Notes: generated by a model from the letters alone, not told the origin. A stretch of 64,000 nt of DNA from Runella zeae DSM 19591 (GCF_000423565.1 NZ_AUIF01000031.1:62001-126000), one strand, 5' to 3'; numbered from the stretch's first letter, positions 27,899-37,058 are shown. A program made the numbers and translations.

Positions 27899-28050
27899 AA
27901 CTCCAGCCTTTAGGTTGGGGATTTGGGGAACTGTACTATTAAGTAGATGGGGCTTTAGACCTGATTTTTTACGTTATAATGCTAAAGGTCATGGCTAAAG
28001 CCCAATAATGTCTTAATTCTTTATATGTCCCCAGCCTAAAGGCTGGAGTT
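27899..28050. repeat. Long inverted-repeat element, copy 1 (REP-like)
   Basis: Outer arms 27899-27920 and 28029-28050 are nearly complementary (AACTCCAGCCTTTAGG against CCTAAAGGCTGGAGTT). Inner arms GGGCTTTAG (27950-27958) and CTAAAGCCC form a second stem. A related element with the same CAGCCTAAAGG and GGGCTTTAGCC parts lies at 34310-34475. This suggests a mobile REP/MITE family inserted twice in this operon. Confidence 0.75.
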
Positions 28051-28101
28051 AAAAGAAAATTACTTTTTCAGCTGGCCAATTTTATATAGATCATACACGA
28101 C

Positions 28102-28593
28102 ATGAAAAAAACAGCGATAATGGGGTTTGGGAACCCGTGCCGAAGCGACGACGGAGTCGGCTGCTTTGTGATTGAACAACTCAAAAACCAATTCGCTGGG
28201 AATGAACAGGTAAGCTTATTTGACATGGGCACTTCAGCTTTTGAGGTGCTCTTTCACTTACAAGGTCACGAACGAATCATTGTGGTGGACGCCGTCGTCA
28301 ATTCGGGAGAAACCTCAGGATCGTTGTATCGACTACCTGCCTCCGAAATCAACGCACACATTCAGGACGACCCGATGGTGTTCTTGCACAGCTTAAAATG
28401 GGACCAAGCGCTTTCGTACGCCAAAAAAATCTTGCAGGAAGCATACCCCAACGACATTCAGGTGTATTTGATTGCAGTTGACAACCTTCGGCTTGACATT
28501 GGTTTGAGCCAGCCCGTTCGTGAAGCAGGCGACCGCGTTGTTGAGTTGATTTTGAAAGAATTGGAATTAGCCGCGTATGACACTACAGCTTAA
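28102..28593 (+). CDS. hupD: Hydrogenase maturation protease (HupD/HyaD family)
   Basis: 163 residues. Endopeptidase that trims the C-terminal tail of the large subunit after nickel insertion. The start MKKTAIMGFGNPCRSDDGVG carries the family motif GFGNPxRxDDGVG, with the nickel-sensing Asp. A second conserved Asp lies in VVDAVVNSGE (about 57-66), and a His near 95 (VFLHSLKWDQ) matches the third nickel ligand. Its stop overlaps the start of the next gene by 17 bp. It is spaced from hupL by the REP-like element. Confidence 0.93.
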   Translation: MKKTAIMGFGNPCRSDDGVGCFVIEQLKNQFAGNEQVSLFDMGTSAFEVLFHLQGHERIIVVDAVVNSGETSGSLYRLPASEINAHIQDDPMVFLHSLKWDQALSYAKKILQEAYPNDIQVYLIAVDNLRLDIGLSQPVREAGDRVVELILKELELAAYDTTA

Positions 28594-28885
28594 AAATGGT
28601 CATTTGATTCTACCTGTAGCGTTGGTGCAGTCGGTGTTGGAAAACGAAGCGCAGGTCAATTGGGTGTATTATCCCGAGCGACAAACCTTATTGTTGGCAG
28701 GAAAATCCAAGCAGTTTTTTGAAAAACTCCATAAAACGAATTGGCAAACGCTCAAAGACAAAAACGCAATTGGGGACAAAGCTTTTTACCTCCGTGGATT
28801 ATTGCTTGATTTTGAGCTCGACGAGCACGACCGTGAACTGGCTTATGACGTCACCCAAGTGGGCATTATCAACGTACGACTGTGA
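28577..28885 (+). CDS. Small unknown protein in hydrogenase operon
   Basis: 102 residues, not recognised. It has an N-terminal beta-rich half (LKNGHLILPVALVQSV and VNWVYYPERQTLLLAGKS) and an acidic end (LDFELDEHDRELAYDVTQ). There is no signal peptide, no membrane segment and no Cys, so it is likely soluble and cytoplasmic. It overlaps the protease gene by 17 bp and ends in a GTGA overlap with the next gene. Translational coupling suggests it works with the hydrogenase or its maturation. Confidence 0.75.
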   Translation: MTLQLKNGHLILPVALVQSVLENEAQVNWVYYPERQTLLLAGKSKQFFEKLHKTNWQTLKDKNAIGDKAFYLRGLLLDFELDEHDRELAYDVTQVGIINVRL

Positions 28886-29208
28886 ACCCATTTCCTGATT
28901 CTCGCGCTGGCTTTACCCTCAACGTCCGAGGTTTATACCGAGATTTAGAGGTACTTATCAACGACCTTTGGCTTCATTCGACCGAGGTACGTTACCAAAT
29001 CGAAACCCGAAAAGGACGTTGGCATTTGACCATGGTCTATGTTTATGTTCAGAACCCATTCCAGTTTTTATGCCGAAGGCTCGACCATTACGATACCGAA
29101 GAGAAAGCTAAATTATACGCTCAATTGTTTCGACGCGGAATGCAGCGCGACGCCCGAGGAACCCTTAAATCTAACGCTTTACATGTTTTCGATATTTGCC
29201 TCAACTGA
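28882..29208 (+). CDS. Small unknown protein, paralogue of 24054-24413 product
   Basis: 108 residues, with a GTG start inside the stop of the preceding gene (GTGA). The C-terminal part repeats the pattern of the protein at 24054-24413: RKGRWHLTMVYVYVQNPFQF, R, Y, KAKLYAQLFRRGMQRDARGT and a final DI. The shared KGxW, NPxxF, RR and DxRGT residues define a small family with no motif that I know. Two copies around one hydrogenase operon point to a role in hydrogenase assembly, regulation or electron transfer. The next gene starts inside its last 26 bp. Confidence 0.78.
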   Translation: MNPFPDSRAGFTLNVRGLYRDLEVLINDLWLHSTEVRYQIETRKGRWHLTMVYVYVQNPFQFLCRRLDHYDTEEKAKLYAQLFRRGMQRDARGTLKSNALHVFDICLN

Positions 29209-30709
29209 CCAACTCCCTGCTTTACAGGCCATTATTGACAGCGAATTTCGCCTCAACGAAGTCGTCAGTGTCAAAGAAATGCCTTCGATTGGAGAAGAAA
29301 TCACGAACCGATTTTTGGTGGTACGTGACCATGAAATTTTTATTCCAATTGATTGGGCCAACGAAGCCCCGCCTTACATTCTCCCCTATCCTTTGGAGTT
29401 TAGCGCGCAAAATTTGTTGGCAGTGGTTTATACCAAACTCGGAAATTATGAAAAAGCGTACGAATTGGCCGAAATCAACCCGTTTCTTCTACGGGACATC
29501 GACACCCTCAACTGTCTCCAACACGGGGTGCAGGTGAGAATCACCGAGGAGCCTTTCACAAAACTGCCGTCCTTTGAAATGTATCGGTATTGGCATAACA
29601 CCGCCGTCATAGCTCACTATGGCGAATTGACCCATTTTGTTCATTACGTTACCATAAAAAAATACTACCAAAAAGCCCTCGAAGCCGCCCCCGATGATGA
29701 ATGGCGGGCGTTTACGGGCAAACATTATGCCTCTTTACTGCTTGATGCCGACGAATTGGTCGAAGCAGCACAGTTGCTCCACCAATGCCGCGATATGGCT
29801 ATTTCGGACGATGCACGCATGGAATTACAAAATGTGCAATGTGCCGTTTGGTTGAAACAGCTACAAATACCGTACGACGAGGCATTGCTGGCTACCATTA
29901 AAGATTCGTTGGCTACTCTCATAACGTATTACGAACAACGGCAAAACGGGCCACAAGCAGCACTTTTGCTCATTGATGCTTCCCAAATTGCCAACCTGAC
30001 GGATAGTTTTGCCGAATCTTTGGGCTACATCAATCGGGCGATTGCGTTATTGCGCCAAGAGGATATTCCCGAATTGGTGGCCAATGCACACTATCGAAAA
30101 GGGACACTGTTATACACATGGGCGCAAAATGGCAATCCGCAGTTTTTGAAACCCGCCATGGAAGCCTACCAAGAAGCACTCAAACTATTTACCCGTGACA
30201 ATGCGCCCGAGGTGTTTGCCGAAATTCATCACCATTTAGGCGTGATTTATTCCGAAATTCCTGACGAAGTCAAGAAAAAAGGGATTTGGGCCGCCGTATC
30301 GGTAAGTTCTTTCAAAGAAGCACTCCGCTATTTTACCCGCGAAACCAATCCGTACGAATACGCGCGCATCTGCAACAGTTACGCCAATGCACTCACCAAA
30401 TACCCCGAAGCTGCCCAAAGCGACAACCACGCCAAAGCGCTGTCGTTTTATCGGGAGGCGTTGGACGTACGAACGGCGGCAGACTACCCGCACGAACGGG
30501 CATTGACCTTGCTCAATTTTTTAGAAATAGGCTGGTTTGTCAACCACGAAAATGAAGCAAGCGAAAAAGCGCTGTTGGAAGAAATGGAAAGCTACATTGC
30601 CGAATTAGCCCAATTGACCAACGACCCGTCTTTACGCGCGGAAGCTGTGCAACACCAAGAAAAATTGGAGAAATTAAAAGCAATGGTAAATCTCTTAACC
30701 CCACACTAG
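29183..30709 (+). CDS. TPR-repeat protein in hydrogenase operon
   Basis: 508 residues from the ATG at 29183 (MFSIFASTDQLPALQAII); the longer frame reads through the previous gene. Tetratricopeptide-like helical pairs fill most of the length, for example FAESLGYINRAIALLRQEDIPELVANAHYRKGTLLY and PEVFAEIHHHLGVIYSEIP. The first 120 residues differ: they contain FLVVRDHEIFIPIDWANEAPP, possibly a substrate- or partner-binding part. It is likely a soluble scaffold. TPR proteins have been noted near group 2a hydrogenases, so a role in assembly or docking is plausible but unproved. Confidence 0.78.
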   Translation: MFSIFASTDQLPALQAIIDSEFRLNEVVSVKEMPSIGEEITNRFLVVRDHEIFIPIDWANEAPPYILPYPLEFSAQNLLAVVYTKLGNYEKAYELAEINPFLLRDIDTLNCLQHGVQVRITEEPFTKLPSFEMYRYWHNTAVIAHYGELTHFVHYVTIKKYYQKALEAAPDDEWRAFTGKHYASLLLDADELVEAAQLLHQCRDMAISDDARMELQNVQCAVWLKQLQIPYDEALLATIKDSLATLITYYEQRQNGPQAALLLIDASQIANLTDSFAESLGYINRAIALLRQEDIPELVANAHYRKGTLLYTWAQNGNPQFLKPAMEAYQEALKLFTRDNAPEVFAEIHHHLGVIYSEIPDEVKKKGIWAAVSVSSFKEALRYFTRETNPYEYARICNSYANALTKYPEAAQSDNHAKALSFYREALDVRTAADYPHERALTLLNFLEIGWFVNHENEASEKALLEEMESYIAELAQLTNDPSLRAEAVQHQEKLEKLKAMVNLLTPH

Positions 30710-30743
30710 CAATGCTTTATTCTTGCCTTTTGAAGTCTAAAAA

Positions 30744-30778
30744 TAGACCTTCCAAGTTTTGAAAACTTGGAAGGTCTA
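30744..30778. repeat. Perfect 17-bp hairpin before hypA
   Basis: TAGACCTTCCAAGTTTT (30744-30760), one base, then AAAACTTGGAAGGTCTA (30762-30778). This 17-bp perfect stem sits 18 bp before the hypA start codon. It could act as a transcript-processing site or attenuator, or be a small mobile repeat. A similar but different hairpin lies before the NHL gene (37023-37045). Confidence 0.7.
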
Positions 30779-30796
30779 TACAAAACCTCTTGATAA

Positions 30797-31138
30797 ATGC
30801 ACGAAATATCATTAGTACGGAATATTTTCAGAACGTTGGAAGAAGAGTTCCCCAACGACATGCAGCGCGTACGCGGGATTTATTTAAAAGCTGGGCTTTT
30901 GTCTAATGTCCAGCCTATTTTGATGCAGAACGCGTTTCAGGCCGTTTTGGAAGACCAGCCCAAGTACAACAAAACAAGTTTACACGTCGAGGTTTTATCC
31001 ATTTTAATTCAATGCGACCTCTGTGGGCAAACCTCAGAAGTTGAACAATATCGCTTCGTGTGTAGTCATTGTGGGCGGCCGAGTCGAAACGTGATACAAG
31101 GAGAAGAATTACTCATCAGTAAAGTAGAATTTGAATAA
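30797..31138 (+). CDS. hypA: Hydrogenase nickel-incorporation protein HypA
   Basis: 113 residues, full length for HypA. It delivers nickel to the large subunit with HypB. The start MHEISLV contains the nickel-binding His2. The zinc site is two CxxC pairs: CDLCGQ (about 75-80) and CSHCGR (about 93-98). The gene ends 5 bp before hypB. Identification is firm. Confidence 0.96.
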   Translation: MHEISLVRNIFRTLEEEFPNDMQRVRGIYLKAGLLSNVQPILMQNAFQAVLEDQPKYNKTSLHVEVLSILIQCDLCGQTSEVEQYRFVCSHCGRPSRNVIQGEELLISKVEFE

Positions 31139-31143
31139 AAGCT

Positions 31144-31857
31144 ATGCAAAAACCTAAATCAAACCAAGCCTCCGTTGGGTCGGTACAGTGCGAAAACACG
31201 ACACTTAACTTACTAAAAGTAAACGATTTTGTGGCCAAAGCCATCCGCGACCGACTGCCGAACATCTTGGTCATCAACGTTTGTTCGTCGCCTGGAAGCG
31301 GTAAAACTACCCTCATGCAAGAAACGGGCAAGCGGCTAAAAGGCAAGTTAAACATGGCCGTTTTGGTGGGTGACCCCGAAACCGAGCGCGACGCCATCCG
31401 TATGCGCGATGTGGGCATCAACGCCCTGCAAATTGTAACGGGCGGCATGTGCCACATTGAGGCTCAGATGATTTTCCAAGCCCTCGACCACATCGACCTC
31501 ACAGGCACGGATGTATTATTTATCGAAAACGTCGGCAATTTGGTTTGTCCTGCGGCTTTTGATCTGGGCGAAGACTACCGCGTAACGGTCTTGGCCTGCA
31601 CCGAAGGCGACGACAAGCCCAAAAAATATCCTCGGATGTTTTTGACGAGCGAACTGCTCATCGTTTCCAAGTCTGACTTGTTGCCTTACGTTCCGTTTTC
31701 AGTGGAAGCTGTCACCAAAGATGCTCGCGACGTAAACCCTGACATCGAAGTACTTAGCATTTCGAGTTTGAAAGGCGACGGTATGGCAGCATGGTGCGAT
31801 TGGTTGACCGAGCGCGTCTATGCGAAAAAAGAAAAAACCTCCGAAAAAGTAATGTAA
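31144..31857 (+). CDS. hypB: Hydrogenase nickel-incorporation GTPase HypB
   Basis: 237 residues. GTPase that drives nickel insertion. The P-loop is SSPGSGKTT (about 48-56); later motifs include VGDPETERDAIR, a metal-binding GGMCHIEAQM (about 101-110), ENVGNLVCPAAFDLGE and the base-specificity element VSKSDLLPY. It lacks the N-terminal His-rich nickel store of some relatives, and only a short leader precedes the GTPase. It lies 5 bp after hypA and 7 bp before hypF. Confidence 0.97.
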   Translation: MQKPKSNQASVGSVQCENTTLNLLKVNDFVAKAIRDRLPNILVINVCSSPGSGKTTLMQETGKRLKGKLNMAVLVGDPETERDAIRMRDVGINALQIVTGGMCHIEAQMIFQALDHIDLTGTDVLFIENVGNLVCPAAFDLGEDYRVTVLACTEGDDKPKKYPRMFLTSELLIVSKSDLLPYVPFSVEAVTKDARDVNPDIEVLSISSLKGDGMAAWCDWLTERVYAKKEKTSEKVM

Positions 31858-31864
31858 AACAGTT

Positions 31865-34228
31865 ATGTGGGTGGAAACTGCCGAAAATACAATCCAACAA
31901 GTTGTTCATCAAAAGTCAGTGCCTTTTGATGAACAAACCTATGGTATTCGGCTAACGGGTATCGTGCAGGGCGTTGGATTTCGGCCATTTGTTTATCAAC
32001 TAGCCCATAAATGGGGGTTGACAGGGACAGTGAGCAACGGTCCCGAAGGCGTAAAAGTGGTTTTGAATACCGACCAAACTACGGCAAAACGTTTTTTAGA
32101 AACCCTTCTAGCCAATACGCCGTCCCAAGCCTCAGTAGAAAAGCATGAGTTAGAGCCACTCCCTTTTTGCTCCTTTCAAACGTTTACAATTGTTGAAAGT
32201 CAAGTTGGTAAACTCACCAATGGCCTCAAGCTTACCCCCGATTTTGCGATGTGTTCATCGTGCCGCGAAGAACTACATGACCCACAAAACCGTCGTTTTC
32301 GGTATCCATTCATTACCTGTACCCAATGCGGGCCGCGCTTTTCCATTCAGCGGGCAGTTCCTTACGACCGCGCCCAAACGACGATGCAGGCTTTTGAAAT
32401 GTGTCCCGCCTGTTTGGACGAATACAACGACCCCACCCACCGTCGTTTTTATTCCCAAACCAATTCTTGTTCCAGCTGCGGCATTCAATTGAGCTGGTAC
32501 ACTTGCCGACAATCTACTGCTTATTCTTCCTCTTTTTTACACGATACCCATTGGATTTTAGACCGCGCCCATCGGGCCTTAAAAGCGGGGAAAATTGTGG
32601 CGGTGAAAGGAATTGGGGGGTATCTTTTGCTTTGTGATGCCACCAACGAAAATGCCGTGGCAACCCTTCGCGAACGAAAACACCGACCCACCAAACCCTT
32701 TGCTGTCCTTTATCCAACGTTAGAAATTTTACAACGAGAAGCAACCGTCAGTGTTCAAGAATCCGATGCTTTGTTGAGTTCAGTTGCGCCGATTGTGTTG
32801 GTACGTCCACGTAAAACTGCTTCCATTGCTCCGTCTGTCAATCCTGGCCTCACGCATTTGGGGGTCATGCTGCCGTATGCCCCTTTGTTGGAATTACTGG
32901 CGCACGATTTTGGAAAACCATTGGTCGCGACGAGCGGCAACCGAAGTGGAAGTCCTATTATTTTTAAAGACCCCGACGCCTTTACCGAACTCAGTCAAGT
33001 CGCCGATTTTATTCTAACGCACAACCGAGAAATTGTACTTCCCCAAGACGACTCCGTCTTACGATTTTCCTCTTTTTGTGCCAAACAAATTATACTCCGT
33101 CGCAGTCGAGGGCTAACGGGAAGCGTAAACGCCAACGGTCTGACCTCAACTACGTCTGTCCAACTTTCGTTTGGCGCTTCTCAAAAAAGTACATTTACAC
33201 TGCTTGCGGCCGATAACCTACATACAAGCCAGTACCTTGGTGATTTGGAAGATTGGGAAACCCAAACGCATTTTAAACATACGCTCCAGCACCTTGCAAA
33301 CGTATTTGATGTTCAACCTAGCTGTTTTTTAGCCGATGCCCACGAAGGCTATTTTTCCACCCAACTAGCGCACGAATGGGCAGAAGCGACGAAGTCAACC
33401 CTTCAAAAAATTCAACATCACGTTGCGCATTTTGCCGCAGTATTGGCAGAGCACCGACTCACTTCTTCTCCTGAACCCATCGCAGGAATTGTTTGGGACG
33501 GCACAGGCTACGGAACCGACGGGCACAGCTGGGGTGGCGAGTTTTTTTTGTATTTTCCTAATCCTTCTCGTCCATTGGGAGAAAACATTGAGCGAATAGC
33601 GCATTTTGAGTATTTCGACTCATTGGCGGGGGATAAAATGGCATTAGAACCTCGACTATCAGCTTTTTCATTGCTTTTTCCTGAAAAAGAAGAACTGCTC
33701 AAAAACAAGTTCTCAGGCAAAGAAAGTAGCTTTTACGCCAAGCTTTTAGCCAAAAATACCCTAAAAACTTCCTCCGTTGGAAGGCTATTTGACGCCGTCG
33801 CCAGTGTTTTAATCGGCATTGACAAAACCAGCTATGAAGGAGAAGCCGCCCTCCAATTGGAGGAATTGGCCGAAAGCTATTTTTTAAAGCATGGACTTTT
33901 AGTCACGCAATACTATTCATTGAAAAACCTCAGTTATCGGTCTATTCCTTCCAAAGAACTGCTAGAAGCGGTAGCCGAAGACGTCCTCACGGGCGTTCCA
34001 GTAGATGAAATCGCGGCGAAATTTCATGTAACATTAGTCAAAATCATAGAAAAATTCACCCAACAAACAGGGGTTCAAAAATTAGCTTTTAGCGGTGGGG
34101 TTTTCCAAAATGCGTTGTTGGTGGACCTTTGCATTACGGTCTTGGGAGATACCCACGAGCTGTTTTTCCATCAACAATTTTCACCAAACGACGAATGTGT
34201 TTCGTTTGGGCAGGCTGTCCTGAATTAA
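31865..34228 (+). CDS. hypF: Carbamoyltransferase HypF
   Basis: 787 residues, full-length. It makes the thiocarboxamide that becomes the CN ligands, together with HypE. Order: acylphosphatase domain (GIVQGVGFRPFVYQLAHKWG, about 31-50); zinc fingers with four paired Cys (CSSCREEL, CTQCGPRF, CPACLDEY, CSSCGIQ); YrdC-like domain (AVKGIGGYLLLCDATN; KHRPTKPFAVL); Kae1-like C-terminal domain (HHVAHFAAVLAEH; GIVWDGTGYGTDGHSWGGEF; LAFSGGVFQNALL). All typical motifs are present, so it should be functional. Confidence 0.97.
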   Translation: MWVETAENTIQQVVHQKSVPFDEQTYGIRLTGIVQGVGFRPFVYQLAHKWGLTGTVSNGPEGVKVVLNTDQTTAKRFLETLLANTPSQASVEKHELEPLPFCSFQTFTIVESQVGKLTNGLKLTPDFAMCSSCREELHDPQNRRFRYPFITCTQCGPRFSIQRAVPYDRAQTTMQAFEMCPACLDEYNDPTHRRFYSQTNSCSSCGIQLSWYTCRQSTAYSSSFLHDTHWILDRAHRALKAGKIVAVKGIGGYLLLCDATNENAVATLRERKHRPTKPFAVLYPTLEILQREATVSVQESDALLSSVAPIVLVRPRKTASIAPSVNPGLTHLGVMLPYAPLLELLAHDFGKPLVATSGNRSGSPIIFKDPDAFTELSQVADFILTHNREIVLPQDDSVLRFSSFCAKQIILRRSRGLTGSVNANGLTSTTSVQLSFGASQKSTFTLLAADNLHTSQYLGDLEDWETQTHFKHTLQHLANVFDVQPSCFLADAHEGYFSTQLAHEWAEATKSTLQKIQHHVAHFAAVLAEHRLTSSPEPIAGIVWDGTGYGTDGHSWGGEFFLYFPNPSRPLGENIERIAHFEYFDSLAGDKMALEPRLSAFSLLFPEKEELLKNKFSGKESSFYAKLLAKNTLKTSSVGRLFDAVASVLIGIDKTSYEGEAALQLEELAESYFLKHGLLVTQYYSLKNLSYRSIPSKELLEAVAEDVLTGVPVDEIAAKFHVTLVKIIEKFTQQTGVQKLAFSGGVFQNALLVDLCITVLGDTHELFFHQQFSPNDECVSFGQAVLN

Positions 34229-34309
34229 CATTTCTCTTTGGCCACGGAGTGACACAAAGTAAGTAATAATGCAAAACTAAGCTGGATAACATCAATAATA
34301 AGCAACTCC

Positions 34310-34475
34310 TTAAACCCCACGTCGCATCGGCGCTCCGACTTTAGGCTGGGGTCTAAAAACAAAGAGTACAACTTAGGGCTTTAGCCCTGATTTTTTGATA
34401 ACAACGCGGTAAAATCAGGGCTAAAGCCCACGTAAAGTTCTCCCATTGTGTCCCCAGCCTAAAGGCGTGGGGTTA
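34310..34475. repeat. Long inverted-repeat element, copy 2 (REP-like)
   Basis: Left part 34310-34351 holds TAAACCCCACG and TTTAGGCTGGGG. Right part 34452-34475 reads CCCCAGCCTAAAGG then CGTGGGGTTA. Inner arms GGGCTTTAGCCCTGATTTT (about 34376-34394) and AAAATCAGGGCTAAAGCCC (34411-34429) are perfectly complementary. It fills the 346-bp gap between hypF and hypC, with no gene seen in that gap. It is the same family as 27899-28050. Confidence 0.78.
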
Positions 34476-34574
34476 AAATAAAAACAACTTTTTACTAGCT
34501 TAATTTTGCACAGTACGACTTTGTGAAACTTTGTGTCAAAAACCAATGTATCAACCCCTTTCAACCTTACTCTT

Positions 34575-34853
34575 ATGTGTTTAGCAATTCCTGGTAAAAT
34601 AAAATCCATAGAATTCCAGTACGACGGAACAGTACGCATGGCCAAAGTGCTCTTTGGCGGCATCACCAAAGAAGCCAGTTTGGAAATGGTGCCTGATGCC
34701 AAAGAAGGCGATTATGTGTTGGTTCACGTGGGAGTGGCCATCAGCATCGTCGATGAAGAAGAAGCCCGAAAAACCTTCGAGTATTTGGAGGAAATCGGAG
34801 AAATTGATGAGCTCGTAGCATCCTCCCAATTAGACCGTCCTAACCCCCTCTAG
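34575..34853 (+). CDS. hypC: Hydrogenase assembly chaperone HypC
   Basis: 92 residues from the ATG at 34575, chosen because mature HypC must begin with MCLAIPGK, whose Cys2 carries the Fe(CN)2CO unit with HypD. An upstream in-frame extension is rejected for this reason. [20 protein letters not shown] (about 53-72) is the conserved core. It lies 5 bp before hypD. Confidence 0.96.
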   Translation: MCLAIPGKIKSIEFQYDGTVRMAKVLFGGITKEASLEMVPDAKEGDYVLVHVGVAISIVDEEEARKTFEYLEEIGEIDELVASSQLDRPNPL

Positions 34854-34858
34854 TTCCC

Positions 34859-35953
34859 ATGAAATACTTATCAGAATTTCGCGACCCCGAAGTAGTCGAG
34901 CACTACCTCGAAGAACTGCACAAAGTAGCCACCCGCCCGTGGACAATTATGGAAATTTGCGGCGGTCAAACGCACAGTTTGGTCAAAAATGGCCTTTTAA
35001 ACCTACTGCCCAAACAAATCACCATGGTACACGGCCCAGGCTGCCCCGTGTGCGTAACTCCGCTAAACCTCATCGACAAGGCCGTTTACTTGGCCGAAGA
35101 AAAAGGAGTCATTTTATGTTCTTTTGGTGACATGATTCGCGTGCCAGGGTCGAGCCGTAGTTTGTTGGAGGCCAAGGCCAACGGCGCCGATGTCCGCATT
35201 TTGTATTCGCCATTAGAAGCGGTTAAAATTGCCCAAGAGCACCCCGAGCGTCAGGTCGTTTTCTTTGCCGTAGGGTTTGAAACCACCGCTCCTGCCAATG
35301 CACTTTCGGTGCTTCATGCGCGTCGGTTAGGGCTGACCAATTATTCCATTTTAGCCTCTCATGTACTTGTTCCTCCTGCTATGGAGGCCGTTATCAACGA
35401 CGGTGAGGCGCAAATTCAGGGCTTTTTGGCGGCAGGGCATGTTTGTACCATTATGGGATTGGAGGAATACGAACCCATTGTTCAAAAATACCATATCCCA
35501 ATGGTAGTCACGGGGTTTGAACCTGTGGATTTGTTGCAAGGAATTTTGATGACGGTCAAACAACTTGAAAACGGCGAGGCTAAACTCGAAAATCAATACA
35601 GTCGCGTAGTGAAAGCCAACGGCAACCCCGAAGCAAGAAAAGTCATTGAACAAGTGTTTGAGGTCTCTGACCGCGAGTGGCGCGGCATCGGAAACATCCC
35701 ACTCAGTGGTTGGGAAGTCAAAGCATCGTTGGCGGACTTTGATGCCAATCGAAAGTTTGCCATTTCAATCGCCAAAGCTTCCGAATGCGCCGATTGCATT
35801 GCGGGACAGGTCCTAAAAGGCATCAAAAAACCGTTTGAATGCTCGCAATTTGGCAAAGGCTGCACGCCCATCACACCGCTGGGCGCCCCCATGGTTTCGT
35901 CGGAAGGAGCCTGCGCTGCCTATTACCATTTTGCCGAAGCAGATGTAGCATAA
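34859..35953 (+). CDS. hypD: Hydrogenase Fe(CN)2CO assembly protein HypD
   Basis: 364 residues. Iron-sulfur protein that builds the Fe(CN)2CO unit with HypC and HypE. Motifs: [16 protein letters not shown] (about 31-46), [11 protein letters not shown] (about 60-70), [13 protein letters not shown] and [20 protein letters not shown]. The C-terminal Cys cluster binding the 4Fe-4S centre includes [23 protein letters not shown] and EGACAAYY. All expected Cys are present. hypE begins 11 bp after its stop. Confidence 0.97.
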   Translation: MKYLSEFRDPEVVEHYLEELHKVATRPWTIMEICGGQTHSLVKNGLLNLLPKQITMVHGPGCPVCVTPLNLIDKAVYLAEEKGVILCSFGDMIRVPGSSRSLLEAKANGADVRILYSPLEAVKIAQEHPERQVVFFAVGFETTAPANALSVLHARRLGLTNYSILASHVLVPPAMEAVINDGEAQIQGFLAAGHVCTIMGLEEYEPIVQKYHIPMVVTGFEPVDLLQGILMTVKQLENGEAKLENQYSRVVKANGNPEARKVIEQVFEVSDREWRGIGNIPLSGWEVKASLADFDANRKFAISIAKASECADCIAGQVLKGIKKPFECSQFGKGCTPITPLGAPMVSSEGACAAYYHFAEADVA

Positions 35954-35964
35954 TTTTAGAAACT

Positions 35965-37005
35965 ATGATTTCACTCGATTGCCCAATGCCCAAACTTGAC
36001 TTTGACGTTATCACGCTTGGTCATGGAAGTGGTGGAATTTTAACCAATCAACTCCTCGAATCGGGAGTTTTCGATTTACTTAAAAACCCATTACTCGACG
36101 AACACCACGACGGTGCCATGTTTGAGTGGTCGGGGAGAACGGCATTTTCTACCGATAGTTACGTTATTTCACCCATTTTCTTCCCAGGAGGAAACATCGG
36201 CGAACTGGCCGTTAACGGAACAGTCAACGATTTGGCCATGTGCGGCGCAGTGCCTAAATACCTTTCGCTGAGCTTTATCTTGGAAGAAGGGCTTGCAATG
36301 AAAGAGTTTTGGGAAATACTGGTCTCCATTCGTCGAGCTGCCGAAAAGGCGGGCGTAAGCATCGTGACGGGCGACACCAAAGTGGTAGAAAGGGGCAAAG
36401 GAGATAAAATTTTTATCAACACCTCTGGCTTGGGCAACATCCACCCGCAAGCCCACATTTCTACTAAAAATGTACGGGCAGGTGACAAAATTATTGTAAG
36501 TGGGTCGATTGCCACGCACGGCATCGCCATCATGTCTGTGCGGGAAGGATTGGAATTTGAAACAACCCTTACCAGCGATTCTGCCCCGTTGAACCATACT
36601 GTGAAAGCATTATTGGACGAATTTGGGACGGATATTCACTTACTCAAAGACCCGACGCGTGGTGGCGTAGCATCTGTCCTCAACGAAGTAGCCCGCGACT
36701 CCCGCTTAGGCGTCAATCTTTTTCAACAGCCGATACCCGTCCTCGAAGAAGTACGCGGCGCTTGCGAATTGCTTGGCCTTGACCCACTTTACGTGGCTAA
36801 CGAAGGGGTTTTTATGGCTTTTGTTCCTGCTGAAAAAGCCGAAGAAATTGTGCAAAAACTTCGGACGTTGGCATACGGTCAGGACGCTGCTGTCATTGGT
36901 GAAGTAACCACCGAACACCCCAAACAAGTAGTGCTTCACAGCCGAATTGGGGGAAAACGAGTGGTAAATATGTTGGTGGGGGAACAGCTTCCTCGTATTT
37001 GTTAA
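35965..37005 (+). CDS. hypE: Hydrogenase maturation protein HypE
   Basis: About 346 residues from the ATG at 35965 (MISLDCPMPKLDF); an internal ATG at 35986 is also possible. It dehydrates the HypF-made thiocarboxamide to thiocyanate. The glycine-rich ITLGHGSGGILTNQLLE lies near the start, and ATP-binding AIR-synthase-type blocks include STDSYVISPIFFPGGNIGELAVNGTVNDL. The protein ends in PRIC, with the C-terminal Cys that carries the cyano group in all active HypE. It is the last classic maturation gene of this cluster. Confidence 0.97.
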   Translation: MISLDCPMPKLDFDVITLGHGSGGILTNQLLESGVFDLLKNPLLDEHHDGAMFEWSGRTAFSTDSYVISPIFFPGGNIGELAVNGTVNDLAMCGAVPKYLSLSFILEEGLAMKEFWEILVSIRRAAEKAGVSIVTGDTKVVERGKGDKIFINTSGLGNIHPQAHISTKNVRAGDKIIVSGSIATHGIAIMSVREGLEFETTLTSDSAPLNHTVKALLDEFGTDIHLLKDPTRGGVASVLNEVARDSRLGVNLFQQPIPVLEEVRGACELLGLDPLYVANEGVFMAFVPAEKAEEIVQKLRTLAYGQDAAVIGEVTTEHPKQVVLHSRIGGKRVVNMLVGEQLPRIC

Positions 37006-37022
37006 CCTTCAAACCTCAACCT

Positions 37023-37045
37023 TTCTAGGGTTTAAAACCCTAGAA
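37023..37045. repeat. Hairpin between hypE and the NHL gene
   Basis: TTCTAGGGTTT (37023-37033), a single A, then AAACCCTAGAA (37035-37045). This perfect 11-bp stem lies 18 bp after the hypE stop and 14 bp before the next start. It is placed like the hairpin before hypA and may moderate read-through in the operon. Confidence 0.65.
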
Positions 37046-37058
37046 GGGTTCTACTTAT

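Noticed and set aside
33395-33720. Minus-strand frames inside hypF
   Set aside because: Shadows of the hypF reading frame.
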